From: Pseudomonadota bacterium
Lineage (GTDB): Bacteria > Myxococcota_A > Polyangia > Polyangiales > Polyangiaceae
Length of the DNA stretch: 64,000 nucleotides
NCBI GenBank assembly: GCA_023431345.1
Contig: JAEYWK010000272.1
Coordinates: forward strand, 62,001 to 126,000
Reading direction: 5' to 3'
Each line of letters begins with the position of its first letter. The stretch's first letter is position 1. Below, one piece after another: positions 7,919 through 16,986 of this stretch. The notes under the pieces were generated by a model. That model did not search any database. It saw nothing but the letters and a program-made list of their open reading frames with translations, and was not told where the DNA came from. The position numbers and the translations under genes were made by a program.

Positions 7919-10726
7919 CTAAGGCAGCGTCGGAGCGGTGGCCGCTTCCGCGTGAATGCCTGGATGGGGCGGCTTCGGTGCGTCGGCGCCCGCGTTCGTG
8001 TCGTCGCGTTCGCGCTTTTCACGCTCGCGTTTGCGCTTCTTTCGACTCTTCTCGTCGTCGGCAGGCGGCCGCCCCACGTCGTAGCTGGTCACATGGGTCG
8101 ACGGCGCGGAGCCGTCCGGCTTCCAGCGGAAGGCGCGGGCCAGCATCGGTCGGCCGAGCGCGTACAGCACGCTGGTTTCGTAGGTGGCCATCGGCGGTGT
8201 GGCTCCGCCGGCGCGGTGCAGGAACGCAGGGTGGTGCGAGCCGCGGTTCAGCTCCACCACGTCTTTGCAGCCGGCTCGCAGCAGCGCGTCGGCGAGCGCG
8301 TCGCTCGAATCATGCCGACCGACGGCCACGAGCGTGGCCCCGTCGCGAGCGATGCACAGCGCTCCACGCTGGCGGAGCTCACCGCGCGCGCGGGCACGGG
8401 GCTCGAGCGTGCCGCCCTGCGCGAGCAGCGGTAGCTGCGCGGCGTCTTCGTCGGCCGCCAGCGTCGGCGCGCCGCTCGTGGCGAGGCGCAGCTCTCCCTG
8501 CCCATTGGCGATCAAGCTGGCGTACGCCGCGCGCAGCTGAATCGGAGCCGCTCCCGCGAAGCTGAGCCCGTAGCGCGTGGAGTCGGTGGTGTGACCCAGC
8601 CCCACCGCCGCGAGCACCTCGTGCGCTTCCTTTTCGTCGAGCGCGAGCTTCACGCCCTTGGCGCCCCACGCGCCCGGCTCTTTCGAGCCGGCGCGAAGCC
8701 GCAGCGCGACGTGCCCCTTCTCGAAGCGGGTGAGCTGCACCTCGACGCTGCCGATCGCGAGCTTGGCTCGGAAGATGCCGGTCATCCACTGGGGCGGCGG
8801 CTGCGCGCCCGGGTCCGCTTCCCAAGCGATGCCACCTTCCTGGGGCGGCGAAGCGTCGCGCACCATCACGTAGAAGAAGTCTTTCGGCGCGCCGCGCACG
8901 TACTTGTCGATCGTGATCTTCATGCCGCGATCGGCGATGCGCAGGCGCGCCTTGTTCTTCGCGGCGTCCAGCACGTCCATGAAGACGAAGCCGGTGTGAG
9001 CCGGGTTCATGTCGAGGTGGATGCCGTAGGAACAGCCGGCTTGGCGCAGCGCTTTGCCGAGCGTTCCGCCGTCGAGCTCGCTACCCCACGCGTAGTACAA
9101 GTGGCCGGCGGAGGTGACGCAGATGGCCGAGCGGTGCGTCATCACGCTTTCCCCCTCGAGCTGCCAGCCCCAGAGGTTGCGGCCCGTGGGGTTGGCGACG
9201 CCGTCTTCGACCAGCGGGTCGAGATTTTGGCGAAAAGAGACGATGTTGCTCGGGATCTCCGTGGTGTTCGGCCAGCTGCCGAAGCCGACCTCACCCGTGT
9301 CCGTGACGACCACGCTCGCGCCGCCTTTGACCGGCGGTAGCAGCACCCGCTTGTCGACCATCATGCCGTAGGCGCCGTGCGTCGTCTTGAAGGCGCCGTT
9401 GAAGGTCGCCACCACACGCCGGTACTTCTCCGGAGCGTCGGGCAGACGCCCGTCACCGGGCGGACCGATCGTCGGCTTCGGGTCCTCGCGGCCGGCTTGC
9501 ATACCGAGCTCGAGCTGCCGCATGTCGAGCGCGATCAGCAGCACTTCGGAGTACGGGCGCTTCGAGTCGGGGCGGATCGTCGTGCGGTAGAAGTACGCGG
9601 GCGGCTTCTCGCTGCCTGGCGGCAAGCCGAGCATCGGCTTCAAGAAATCGTGGGCCACCGGCTGCCAGACGCCTTCCGTCGGATTGGGGTCCTTCCAGAT
9701 CGACGGCACGTTGGGCGGCGGCCACGAGTCGGCGGCGTTCGTGAGCGCGGTCGCGTCGAGCACGCGTGCCACCACTGCTCGGTCTGCGTCCGTCTTCAGC
9801 TCCGCGCCGGCCTTGCTCGCGAACAGCGAGTAGGCGGCGCGCTTGACCGCGTCTTCCGCGCCAAAAACCTTGTTCTCCAGCCAGGCGATGGGGGCGGGGC
9901 CGATCTCGGCGCGCACCGTGTCGACGGCCCAGTGGACGAAGGGCTTGCCGCCGTGAACCTGAGGCACGGCGCGGGCCGCGTAAGGCTCGCCGCCCTCGAG
10001 CGACGACAGCTTTCGTGAAGCCACGTCGTAGCTGATACCGCGGCCGCTCTCGCCGAAGTCCACCGTGAGCCGGTTGGGCTCGAGCGCGAGCCGCGCGTGC
10101 TCGGCGGGCACGTCGAGCACGATGTCGGTACGGCCGATGCCGCGCCAGGTGCCGGTTTGCTGCAGGGAGGTGAGGACCAACAGCGCCCGGTCCAAGAGCG
10201 ACGTGGGCCGGTCGGTGCGGCGGATGCCGGGCAGCTCCAGCACGGCGATGCCCTGGATCTTGCCGTAGGCCAGCGTCGCGAAGCTGGCGCGCTCGCCGCG
10301 GGCTTCGAGCCCCACGTCATCACCCTCCGGGGTGTCGGTGAGGTTACGCACGTCGCGTACCTCGATCACCTGCCCGCCGAGCGTGACGCGCGCGCGCGCC
10401 CGATAGAGATCGCGCGGCGCGTGCTCGGAGGGGCGGGCCAGGAAGAGCAGGTGCCGGCCCAGGAACGTCTCGGTGAAGAAGCCGGGGCTCTCCTCCCAAG
10501 CGACGTCATGCTCGTCGACCACGCCGCTGACGGCCTGCCCCAGCGCCGCGGCTAGCCCGCCCAGCGTCTTCTCGGGCGGGGAGGGAGCGGTGCAGCGCGA
10601 GACGACGGCCAAGCCCGCGGCCAGACAGATGAGCGCCGCGCGGCCCTTCAGGAAGTGCCGAGGATCGGGCAGCTCGCGGACGGAAGGCAGCGGCAAGACC
10701 TCACCCGAGTACCTTTGGCCCGCCAT
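7919..10726 (-). CDS. Phosphodiester glycosidase (NAGPA) family protein, large
   Basis: ATG 10726 gives 935 residues. A TTG at 10744 is in frame, but neither start has a convincing ribosome-binding site. A hydrophobic segment near residues 28-45 (AALICLAAGLAVVS) acts as a signal or anchor. Residues from about 380 to 640 carry the phosphodiester-glycosidase fold: ATFNGAFKTTHGAYGMMVD, THRSAICVTSAGHLYYAWG and GCSYGIHLDMNPAHTGF, the last being the acidic active-site strand of the NAGPA family. The family removes sugar-phosphodiester caps or acts on exopolysaccharide. The substrate here is unknown. The C-terminal tail is unusual: about 20 residues of Lys/Arg/Glu (KSRKKRKREREKRER) followed by a Pro/Ala end. 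Confidence 0.65.
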   Translation of the reverse strand: MAGQRYSGEVLPLPSVRELPDPRHFLKGRAALICLAAGLAVVSRCTAPSPPEKTLGGLAAALGQAVSGVVDEHDVAWEESPGFFTETFLGRHLLFLARPSEHAPRDLYRARARVTLGGQVIEVRDVRNLTDTPEGDDVGLEARGERASFATLAYGKIQGIAVLELPGIRRTDRPTSLLDRALLVLTSLQQTGTWRGIGRTDIVLDVPAEHARLALEPNRLTVDFGESGRGISYDVASRKLSSLEGGEPYAARAVPQVHGGKPFVHWAVDTVRAEIGPAPIAWLENKVFGAEDAVKRAAYSLFASKAGAELKTDADRAVVARVLDATALTNAADSWPPPNVPSIWKDPNPTEGVWQPVAHDFLKPMLGLPPGSEKPPAYFYRTTIRPDSKRPYSEVLLIALDMRQLELGMQAGREDPKPTIGPPGDGRLPDAPEKYRRVVATFNGAFKTTHGAYGMMVDKRVLLPPVKGGASVVVTDTGEVGFGSWPNTTEIPSNIVSFRQNLDPLVEDGVANPTGRNLWGWQLEGESVMTHRSAICVTSAGHLYYAWGSELDGGTLGKALRQAGCSYGIHLDMNPAHTGFVFMDVLDAAKNKARLRIADRGMKITIDKYVRGAPKDFFYVMVRDASPPQEGGIAWEADPGAQPPPQWMTGIFRAKLAIGSVEVQLTRFEKGHVALRLRAGSKEPGAWGAKGVKLALDEKEAHEVLAAVGLGHTTDSTRYGLSFAGAAPIQLRAAYASLIANGQGELRLATSGAPTLAADEDAAQLPLLAQGGTLEPRARARGELRQRGALCIARDGATLVAVGRHDSSDALADALLRAGCKDVVELNRGSHHPAFLHRAGGATPPMATYETSVLYALGRPMLARAFRWKPDGSAPSTHVTSYDVGRPPADDEKSRKKRKREREKRERDDTNAGADAPKPPHPGIHAEAATAPTLP

Positions 10727-10827
10727 GGGCGCAAGTGTGGCCAAGGCTGCGTCAGGTCGCCTCGAAGCCCCGAACTTTTTTGAAATACTTGTGAAATCCG
10801 GCCCCCCTTGATACGCCCAGCACCGTC

Positions 10828-11652
10828 GTGAAGAGCAACCTGGCCATCCGCCTCCTGACCGCAGCCATCGTGGTGCCGCCGTTGCTCGCGCTGCTGTTCA
10901 TCGGTCCGGCCTGGGGTTTCTTCGCGCTGGTGGTGGTGGCGTCCGGCGTCGCCAGCGCGGAGTTGTTCCGCATGACGCACCCCGGCGATCGCGTGGCGCA
11001 GGCGGTCGGCGTGCTCACGACGGTCGGCGCCAGCGCCGCCACCTACCTCTGCTCGAGCGACCCGCGCGCGCTGCTGACGATGATCGCGGTCGTTACCGTC
11101 ATCGGCCTGCTCACGCCGCTGTGGCGTCTCGGCGATATGCCAACCGCCGCGCTGCGCACGCTGGCGGGAGTCGCGGGCCCTTTCTACGTCGGCTCGCTCC
11201 TCGCGACGCTGGCGATGCTCCGGCGCGACGGCGGTGACGACGGGGGCAAGCTCGTCTTTCTGTGTCTCACGTTCTCGTGGCTCGCCGACACGGGAGGCTA
11301 TTTCTTCGGTCGCTTCCTGGGCAAGACCAAGCTGTACGAGGCCGTCAGCCCCAAGAAGACCCGCGCCGGATTCGTGGGCGCGCTCGTCGGCGCCAGCGTG
11401 GGCGCGCTGCTGGCGAGCCTGGTCTACATGCCGCGCCTGCCGCTCGTGCCGGGCTTGCTGCTGGCGTTGTTCGCGGGAGCGATCGGCCAGCTCGGGGACC
11501 TGGTCGAGTCGCTGCTCAAGCGTTCGACCGGCATCAAGGATTCGGGCGGCATCGTCCCCGGCCACGGCGGCATGCTCGATCGCATCGACGCGCTGATCGT
11601 CGTGTCGCCGATCGTCTACCTGTACGCCTCGTACAGCGGCTTGCTCCAGTAG
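10828..11652 (+). CDS. cdsA: Phosphatidate cytidylyltransferase CdsA
   Basis: GTG 10828 starts a 274-residue polytopic inner-membrane protein of normal CdsA length. Hydrophobic helices begin at residue 8 and fill most of the chain. The family signature is complete: SWLADTGGYFFGRFLGK, then SPKKTRAGFVGA, and near the C-terminus the catalytic block LLKRSTGIKDSGG with PGHGGMLDRID. The enzyme converts phosphatidic acid and CTP to CDP-diacylglycerol for phospholipid synthesis. It often sits upstream of dxr and rseP in bacteria. Here rseP is 41 kb away, so the usual cluster is split. The gene is divergent from the glycosidase gene and convergent with the expansin gene. Confidence 0.93.
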   Translation: MKSNLAIRLLTAAIVVPPLLALLFIGPAWGFFALVVVASGVASAELFRMTHPGDRVAQAVGVLTTVGASAATYLCSSDPRALLTMIAVVTVIGLLTPLWRLGDMPTAALRTLAGVAGPFYVGSLLATLAMLRRDGGDDGGKLVFLCLTFSWLADTGGYFFGRFLGKTKLYEAVSPKKTRAGFVGALVGASVGALLASLVYMPRLPLVPGLLLALFAGAIGQLGDLVESLLKRSTGIKDSGGIVPGHGGMLDRIDALIVVSPIVYLYASYSGLLQ

Positions 11653-11694
11653 TAGCCGGCGGCGGTGCCCTTCCGCGGGCGCGCCTTGCGGCGG

Positions 11695-12600
11695 CTACTC
11701 GAACTGCTGCGTCGACTCGACGAGCTGACCCGGCTCGAAGCCGGGCAGCTCATCCGTGATGACTTGACCGTCCATCGCCGTGAGTCGAAACGTGAACGGC
11801 CCTGGGCCGAAGCCGCCGGCGTCGGTGAAGGTGCCGTCCGTTCCGCGCTCCATCGTGACGAAGCTCGCATGGTTCGAGCTCTTCACTTCGAGCTTGGTCA
11901 GCGGCACGCGCGGGTTCCGCACCCAGAGGCTCGACCAGTACTGGCTGGCGAGGGTTTGAAACTCGTATTGCAAGTTCCCCGCCTCGGGGCAGCGCGCGAA
12001 GCGCCAGGTCTGGCGGCGGGGATTTTCGCCTTGATGAATGGCCTCCCAGACCGCGGGGCTCACGTCGATGTCTCCGGCAGCGTGCTCCACGCCGTAGGTG
12101 ACGACGCGGGCGACGACCGACTTGCCCATGGCCGTCTCGATCAGGATGCAGGCGTCGCAGACGCCGCCAGCTTGCGCGAGCTCGTTGGCGACGCCCGCGA
12201 GGAGCTCGCCGCCGAGCCCGACCGTTTCGCGAAGCTCGCTGCGGTACTTCAGGTCAGCGGGGGCGCAGGCGTTGTGCCACTCGGTCTGTTCGAAGTCGAC
12301 GGGGCCGAGGTGATAGACACCTTCGTGGGGCTCGCCGAAAGTGTCGGCGCTGTCGGTCGGCTTGCCATTGCCGGAGCCGCCGCTCGAGCTGCCTGCGCTG
12401 GCCTTGCCGCCGCTCGACGCGCCGGCCTTGGAGCTGCCGCCGGTCTTGGAGCCGCCCCCGCCTTGCGCTTGGGAGCCGCCGCTGTCGCCGCTGTCGCCGC
12501 CGAGGGCGCCGTCGGTGCCGTCTTTGTCATCGCCGCCGCAAGCGGCGAGCAGGGAACCGAGCACGAGGCAGCCAACGAGCGAAGCGCGCTTTCCCAACAT
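11695..12600 (-). CDS. Expansin-like lipoprotein (two-domain)
   Basis: The 301-residue product has lipobox SLLAAC (Cys21) and a long Gly/Ser/Lys linker to about residue 85. Two expansin domains follow. The D1 double-psi barrel has GVYHLGPVDFEQTEWHNA, CDACILIETAMGKS and GDIDVSPAVWEAI, the last aligning with the conserved catalytic-type Asp of bacterial expansins. The D2/CBM63 domain has NLQYEFQTLASQYWSSLWVR and GPGPFTFRLTAMDGQVITD. Expansins loosen cellulose networks without hydrolysis. Being lipid-anchored, this one would act at the cell surface, fitting a cellulose-contacting soil myxobacterium. No cellulase gene is adjacent. The start is fixed by the signal peptide; longer in-frame upstream reading is rejected. 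Confidence 0.8.
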   Translation of the reverse strand: MLGKRASLVGCLVLGSLLAACGGDDKDGTDGALGGDSGDSGGSQAQGGGGSKTGGSSKAGASSGGKASAGSSSGGSGNGKPTDSADTFGEPHEGVYHLGPVDFEQTEWHNACAPADLKYRSELRETVGLGGELLAGVANELAQAGGVCDACILIETAMGKSVVARVVTYGVEHAAGDIDVSPAVWEAIHQGENPRRQTWRFARCPEAGNLQYEFQTLASQYWSSLWVRNPRVPLTKLEVKSSNHASFVTMERGTDGTFTDAGGFGPGPFTFRLTAMDGQVITDELPGFEPGQLVESTQQFE

Positions 12601-12680
12601 AACCGACGAGCGTACCACCGAGCGCGGCGCCGGGCTTCGACCCCAACGAATTTGACGGCTTAGGGCCCGCGAATGGCCGA

Positions 12681-12769
12681 GTGTCCGCCCGGCCTCCGGG
12701 GCGTGGGGGAGCGGACACGCGCCGCTCACGCAGCGCGCTCGGAAGCCCGCGGTTTTCTTGAAGCCGCGG
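12681..12769. other. Two dyads in the expansin/VIT-VWA divergent region
   Basis: GTGTCCGC (12681-12688) and GCGGACAC (12711-12718) form an 8-bp inverted repeat with a 22-nt spacer. CCGCGG (12747-12752) is repeated at 12764-12769 around an 11-nt spacer. Both lie in the 221-bp region between divergent genes and could be operators or RNA hairpins. No clear sigma70 promoter is visible here. Confidence 0.35.
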
Positions 12770-12821
12770 CGGCCGGCTCGCGTCGCACGCCCGTTGCAAT
12801 GCCGGGCGCCCAAGGAGCGTC

Positions 12822-14858
12822 ATGTCAAATTCGGGCCGTGTGGTTGGGCTGTCGTGGGTGCGCGCGTGGGTGGTGATCGTGATGGGGCTGGGCTGGCTGA
12901 CGCCGCGAGCAGCGACGGCGGCAGCAGCCTCCGCGGACGCTGCCGACAAGACGCTGTCCCCGTACTTCGTGGTCGAAGGAGCGGAGCCGAACGTCGAGGC
13001 GCTCCCGCTCGAGGCGACGAAGGTCGACGTGCAGATCGTGGGGGTGATCGCCGAGGTGACGGTGACGCAGACCTACGCGAACGCGGGCAAGACGCCGATC
13101 CACGCCCAGTACGTGTTTCCGGCTTCCACGCGCGCCGCCGTTCACGGCATGCGGATGCAGGTGCGCGACCAGATCATCGAGGCGGTGATCCAGGAGAAGC
13201 AGCAGGCCCTCAAGACCTTCGAGGCGGCCAAGAAGGAGGGGAAGAGCGCGAGCCTGCTCGAGCAGCAGCGCCCCAACGTGTTCACGATGAAGGTGGCCAA
13301 CGTGATGCCCGGCGATCGGCTCGAGGTCAGCTTGCGCTACAGCGAGCTGCTCGTGCCGACGTCGGGGGTTTACGAGCTCGCCTACCCCACCGTCGTCGGT
13401 CCCCGCTACGCCAGCCAGCCCGCCGCCAGCGCCAAGCCTCGGGATGGCTTCGTGGCGAGCGGCTACACTGCGGCCGGGGAGGCGCCTCGCTACGCGTTGG
13501 AGCTCACCGGCTCGCTTTCGACCGCGATTCCGCTGCAGTCGCTCGAGAGCCCTTCGCATGCGCTGCTCAGCAGCAGCGATAACCCCAGCTTGAAGCGGTT
13601 TCAGCTGGCGCCGAGCGAGCGAGGCGGTGGCAATCGCGACTTCATCTTGCGCTACCGCCTCGCGGGCGACGCAATTCAATCGGGCCTGTCGCTGTTCGAG
13701 TCGGGGACGGAGAAGTTCTTCTTGCTACAAGTCGAGCCACCACGGCGTGTGCCCACGGAGCTGATCCCGCAGCGTGAGTACGTGTTCATCGTCGACGTGT
13801 CGGGCAGCATGGCCGGCTTTCCCCTAGAGACCGCCAAGAAGCTCTTGCGTGAGTTGATCGGCGGCTTGCGCGCCACCGATCGCTTCAATGTCTTGCTCTT
13901 CGCCGGCACCTCGGCGCTGCTCGCCGAGCGCTCGCTGCCCGCGACCCCCGCCAACATCGCGCTCGCCACGCGCTTCATCGAGGATCAGCAGGGGGGCGGC
14001 GGCACCGAGCTCTTGCCCGCTCTCGAGCAGGCGTTCGCGCTGTCGAAGAACGAGGGCTTGTCGCGCAGCTTCCTCGTGATCACGGACGGCTACATCGCCC
14101 AAGATCGCGGCGCCGTCGAGCTGGTGCGGCGACGCCTGTCGGACGCCAACGTCTTCGCCTTCGGCATCGGCAGCAGCGTCAATCGCTTCTTGATCGAAGG
14201 CCTGGCCAAGGCGGGGGCGGGGGAGCCCTTCGTGGTGACGGACGCCGCGGAGGCGCCGCGCACGGCGGCGCGCCTGCGTGACTACGTGCGGGCGCCGGTC
14301 TTGACCGACGTGAAGCTCGCGATCGAGGGCTTCGACGCCTATGACGTCGAGCCGAAGGCCATCCCCGACGTGCTCTCGGAGCGTCCGGTCGTGATCCAAG
14401 GCAAGTACCGGGGCGAGGCGCGCGGCGCTCTGAACTTGAGCGGCATCAGCGGGCAAGGTGCGTTCGCGCAGCGCTTCGACGTCGCGCAGGTGAAGGCCCG
14501 CCCCGAGCACCGCGCGCTGTCGTTCTTGTGGGCGCGGAGCCGCATCGCTGCGCTGGGCGACTTCGGCTTCGCCGAGCCGTCCTCGCTCGGGAAGAGCGAG
14601 ATCACGGCGCTCGGGCTGCGCTACAACCTGCTCACCGACTACACCTCGTTCGTCGCGGTGGCGCGCAAGGTCGTCAACCCGGGGGGCGCCGGCCCGAGCG
14701 TGGACCAGCCGCTGCCCTTGCCCGCGGGCGTCGCCAACAGCGCGGTGGGGCCGAGCGGCGACGGCGCGGACGAGCCCGAGCTGTGGCTCTTGCTCGGCGG
14801 CCTGCTGCTGATGATGGGCCTGCGCTCGATGTGGCCGCGCCGCTCGGAGCTCACGTGA
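12822..14858 (+). CDS. VIT + von Willebrand A domain protein, probable exosortase target
   Basis: A 678-residue exported protein with a signal peptide (residues 1-40, ending TAAAA). The VIT domain covers about 45-170 (VDVQIVGVIAEVTVTQTYANA, FPASTRAAVHGMRM). A VWA domain spans about 315-490, with a complete MIDAS motif DVSGSM at 325-330 and later TELLPAL and VITDGY. The C-terminus (650-678) is a short acidic-Pro motif EPE, a hydrophobic helix LWLLLGGLLLMMG, then WPRRSELT, laid out like a PEP-CTERM sorting tail. The next gene, coupled by GTGA, encodes an exosortase, so this is most simply its dedicated substrate. Metal-dependent adhesion is the likely role. Confidence 0.8.
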   Translation: MSNSGRVVGLSWVRAWVVIVMGLGWLTPRAATAAAASADAADKTLSPYFVVEGAEPNVEALPLEATKVDVQIVGVIAEVTVTQTYANAGKTPIHAQYVFPASTRAAVHGMRMQVRDQIIEAVIQEKQQALKTFEAAKKEGKSASLLEQQRPNVFTMKVANVMPGDRLEVSLRYSELLVPTSGVYELAYPTVVGPRYASQPAASAKPRDGFVASGYTAAGEAPRYALELTGSLSTAIPLQSLESPSHALLSSSDNPSLKRFQLAPSERGGGNRDFILRYRLAGDAIQSGLSLFESGTEKFFLLQVEPPRRVPTELIPQREYVFIVDVSGSMAGFPLETAKKLLRELIGGLRATDRFNVLLFAGTSALLAERSLPATPANIALATRFIEDQQGGGGTELLPALEQAFALSKNEGLSRSFLVITDGYIAQDRGAVELVRRRLSDANVFAFGIGSSVNRFLIEGLAKAGAGEPFVVTDAAEAPRTAARLRDYVRAPVLTDVKLAIEGFDAYDVEPKAIPDVLSERPVVIQGKYRGEARGALNLSGISGQGAFAQRFDVAQVKARPEHRALSFLWARSRIAALGDFGFAEPSSLGKSEITALGLRYNLLTDYTSFVAVARKVVNPGGAGPSVDQPLPLPAGVANSAVGPSGDGADEPELWLLLGGLLLMMGLRSMWPRRSELT

Positions 14859-15649
14859 CGCGCGCACGTGACGCACGGGGGAGCGAGCTCTTGCAGCGCC
14901 ACGGGCTCGCGCTGCCGGCGCTGGCCCTCGCGGCGCTCGTGAAGCTGCACTACAGCGTGGCTTCGGCCGAAGAGCTGCGCTGGATTTTGGCGCCTACCAG
15001 CATGCTGACGGGGCTCGTCACGCGCGCTGAATTCGCCTTCTATCCAGGTGAAGGTTACCTGAGCCGCGAGCACTCCGTCCTGGTCTCCCCGGCGTGCGCT
15101 GGCGTGAACTTTGCCATCGTGGCCTTCGTGTCGCTGGTGCTCGCCTTCGGCCCGCAGCTCTCGGGCTGGGCCAGGCGTTCGGCTTGGCTCGCGGCGGCTT
15201 GCGCGCTCGCTTACGTGGCGACGGTGGCGGTCAACGTGCTGCGCATTTCATTGTCGATCGAGGTCGCGCACTTGGCGGCGCAGACGCTGGGCTTTACCTT
15301 CCAAAGCGTTCATCGCCTGATCGGTATCGTCGTCTACGTTGCGGGTCTGTTCGCCTTATGCCTGATGGCTCAAATTTGGCTGTCGAGCCGGAGCAAATCG
15401 CAGAGCGGCGCCTCCATCGGCAAGGCGGCGACGCTGGCCGTAGCGCTCGTTTGTTACGCCGGCGTCACGCTCGGGATACCGCTCGCGCGCGGAGCCGCCC
15501 ACAATCCCGACTACTGGTCTCACGCGGCCCCGGTGTCGGTGGTGGTAGGCGCCGTGCTCTCGTTACTTTTTGCCGCGAGAGGTCGTAACTGGGATGATAG
15601 ACGCCATGCACGCAGGCCCTCCGAGCGCTCCGAGCGAGTCACGCCCTAG
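14855..15649 (+). CDS. xrtK: Exosortase, XrtK-like
   Basis: GTG 14855 overlaps the VIT/VWA stop (GTGA) and gives 264 residues with about seven membrane helices. The three catalytic elements of exosortases are present: Cys81 in SPACAGVNF, Arg130 in NVLRISL and His153 in SVHRLIG. The N-terminal block LRWILAPTSMLTGLVT fits exosortase K in particular. The enzyme should cut exported proteins at a C-terminal sorting tail in the inner membrane. The only nearby candidate is the coupled upstream protein. The symbol rests on motif resemblance, not on a search. The 3' end overlaps the start of the glutamate dehydrogenase gene by 56 nt. Confidence 0.8.
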   Translation: MTRARDARGSELLQRHGLALPALALAALVKLHYSVASAEELRWILAPTSMLTGLVTRAEFAFYPGEGYLSREHSVLVSPACAGVNFAIVAFVSLVLAFGPQLSGWARRSAWLAAACALAYVATVAVNVLRISLSIEVAHLAAQTLGFTFQSVHRLIGIVVYVAGLFALCLMAQIWLSSRSKSQSGASIGKAATLAVALVCYAGVTLGIPLARGAAHNPDYWSHAAPVSVVVGAVLSLLFAARGRNWDDRRHARRPSERSERVTP

Positions 15650-16922
15650 CCGGGTGCCCACCCCGGAAAGGTACGAGTTTTTCAAGGTCATTCAGGGGTA
15701 CCTCGACCAAGCTGCCAAGCTCATCGAGCTGCCGGAATACATCCGCGCGATCCTCGCGCAGCCGAAGAACGAAATCATCGTGCACTTCCCGGTGCTGATG
15801 GATAACGGCGATTACCGCGTCTTCAAGGGTTATCGCATTCAGCACTCCAACATCCTCGGCCCCTACAAGGGCGGCATGCGCTATCACGAGTCGGCGGGCC
15901 TGGATGACTTCAAGGCGCTGGCCGCGATGATGACCTGGAAGTGCTCGCTGATGGGCCTGCCGTATGGCGGAGCCAAGGGCGGCATCAAGTTCAACCCGCG
16001 CGACGTGTCGCGCACGGAGCTGAGTCGGATCACGCGCCGCTTTTTCCACGCGCTCGGCAACAATATCGGACCTGACTACGACATCCCGGCGCCCGACGTC
16101 GGCACCAACGCGCAGACGATGGCCTGGGCGGTCGACACGTACATGAACACGGTCGGGCTGGTCAGCAAGCAAGACGTGCAAGGCGTGGTGACAGGTAAGC
16201 CGATCGCCAGCGGCGGCACCCTCGGCCGCGAGAAAGCGACCGGCCAAGGCCTGGTGCACTGCGTGATTCAGTGGGCGAAGCACCACCGCTTCGACCTGAA
16301 GGGGAAGAAGCTGATGGTGCAGGGCTTCGGCAACGTCGGCTCGAACGCCGCCGTGCTGCTCAGCCACCTCGGCGTTTCGCTGGTAGCGGTCGGGGATCAC
16401 ACGGGCTACTTGCACAACCCCGAGGGCTTCAACGCCCACCGCTTGCAGCAATACGTCGCCAAAAACGGCTCGATCGCTGGCTACGCCAACGGCACGGCCA
16501 TCACGCGCGAGCAATTCTTCGCTGCCGCCGCCGACATCTTCATCCCCGCCGCGCTGGAGAATCAAGTTGGCCCCAATGAAGCGGAAGCGCTGCAGGTGCA
16601 GCTGGTCGCAGAAGGGGCGAACGGGCCATGCTCGCCCGATGGCGAAGCGATCTTGCGTCGGCGTGGCATCGAGGTGTTGCCCGACGTGTTGGCCAACGCG
16701 GGCGGCGTGACCGTGAGCTACTACGAGTGGGTACAGAACAAACGCAGCGAAGCGTGGACGCTGGAAGAGGTCGACGAGCGCCTCGAGCGCGCGATGATAG
16801 AGGCCTACGACCGCATGCAGCAGTTCGCCGAGCTGCACGAGTGTGACTACCGCATCGCCTGCTACGGCGTCGCGCTCGAGCGGTTGAAGAAGGTGTACGA
16901 GGAGCGCGAAATTTTCCCGTAG
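15594..16922 (+). CDS. gdhA: Glu/Leu/Phe/Val-type glutamate dehydrogenase
   Basis: ATG 15594 has GAGAGG 11 nt upstream; ATG 15606 is the alternative. The 442-residue length is normal for the hexameric family. The N-terminal substrate domain contains GPYKGGMRYH (substrate Lys) and MGLPYGGAKGGIKF (catalytic Lys region). The C-terminal Rossmann domain has VQGFGNVGSNAA. It interconverts glutamate and 2-oxoglutarate with NAD(P) in the cytoplasm. Cofactor preference cannot be read safely. It overlaps xrtK, so it may be partly read from that operon although its metabolic job is unrelated. Conserved codon use gives no sign of transfer. Confidence 0.93.
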   Translation: MIDAMHAGPPSAPSESRPSRVPTPERYEFFKVIQGYLDQAAKLIELPEYIRAILAQPKNEIIVHFPVLMDNGDYRVFKGYRIQHSNILGPYKGGMRYHESAGLDDFKALAAMMTWKCSLMGLPYGGAKGGIKFNPRDVSRTELSRITRRFFHALGNNIGPDYDIPAPDVGTNAQTMAWAVDTYMNTVGLVSKQDVQGVVTGKPIASGGTLGREKATGQGLVHCVIQWAKHHRFDLKGKKLMVQGFGNVGSNAAVLLSHLGVSLVAVGDHTGYLHNPEGFNAHRLQQYVAKNGSIAGYANGTAITREQFFAAAADIFIPAALENQVGPNEAEALQVQLVAEGANGPCSPDGEAILRRRGIEVLPDVLANAGGVTVSYYEWVQNKRSEAWTLEEVDERLERAMIEAYDRMQQFAELHECDYRIACYGVALERLKKVYEEREIFP

Positions 16923-16986
16923 CTGCGTGCCGTTAGCGTGAGCCGCGAAGGTCGCGCGTGGCGAAGCGCCGTGTTCCTCGAGTAGC

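Noticed and set aside
11651..11699. AGTAGCCG/CGGCTACT inverted repeat as a terminator
   Set aside because: A loop of 33 nt makes it weak, and it overlaps coding sequence of the expansin gene.
12822..12900. Sigma70 promoter for the VIT/VWA gene
   Set aside because: TTGACG at about 12652 has no -10 box at 16-18 nt.
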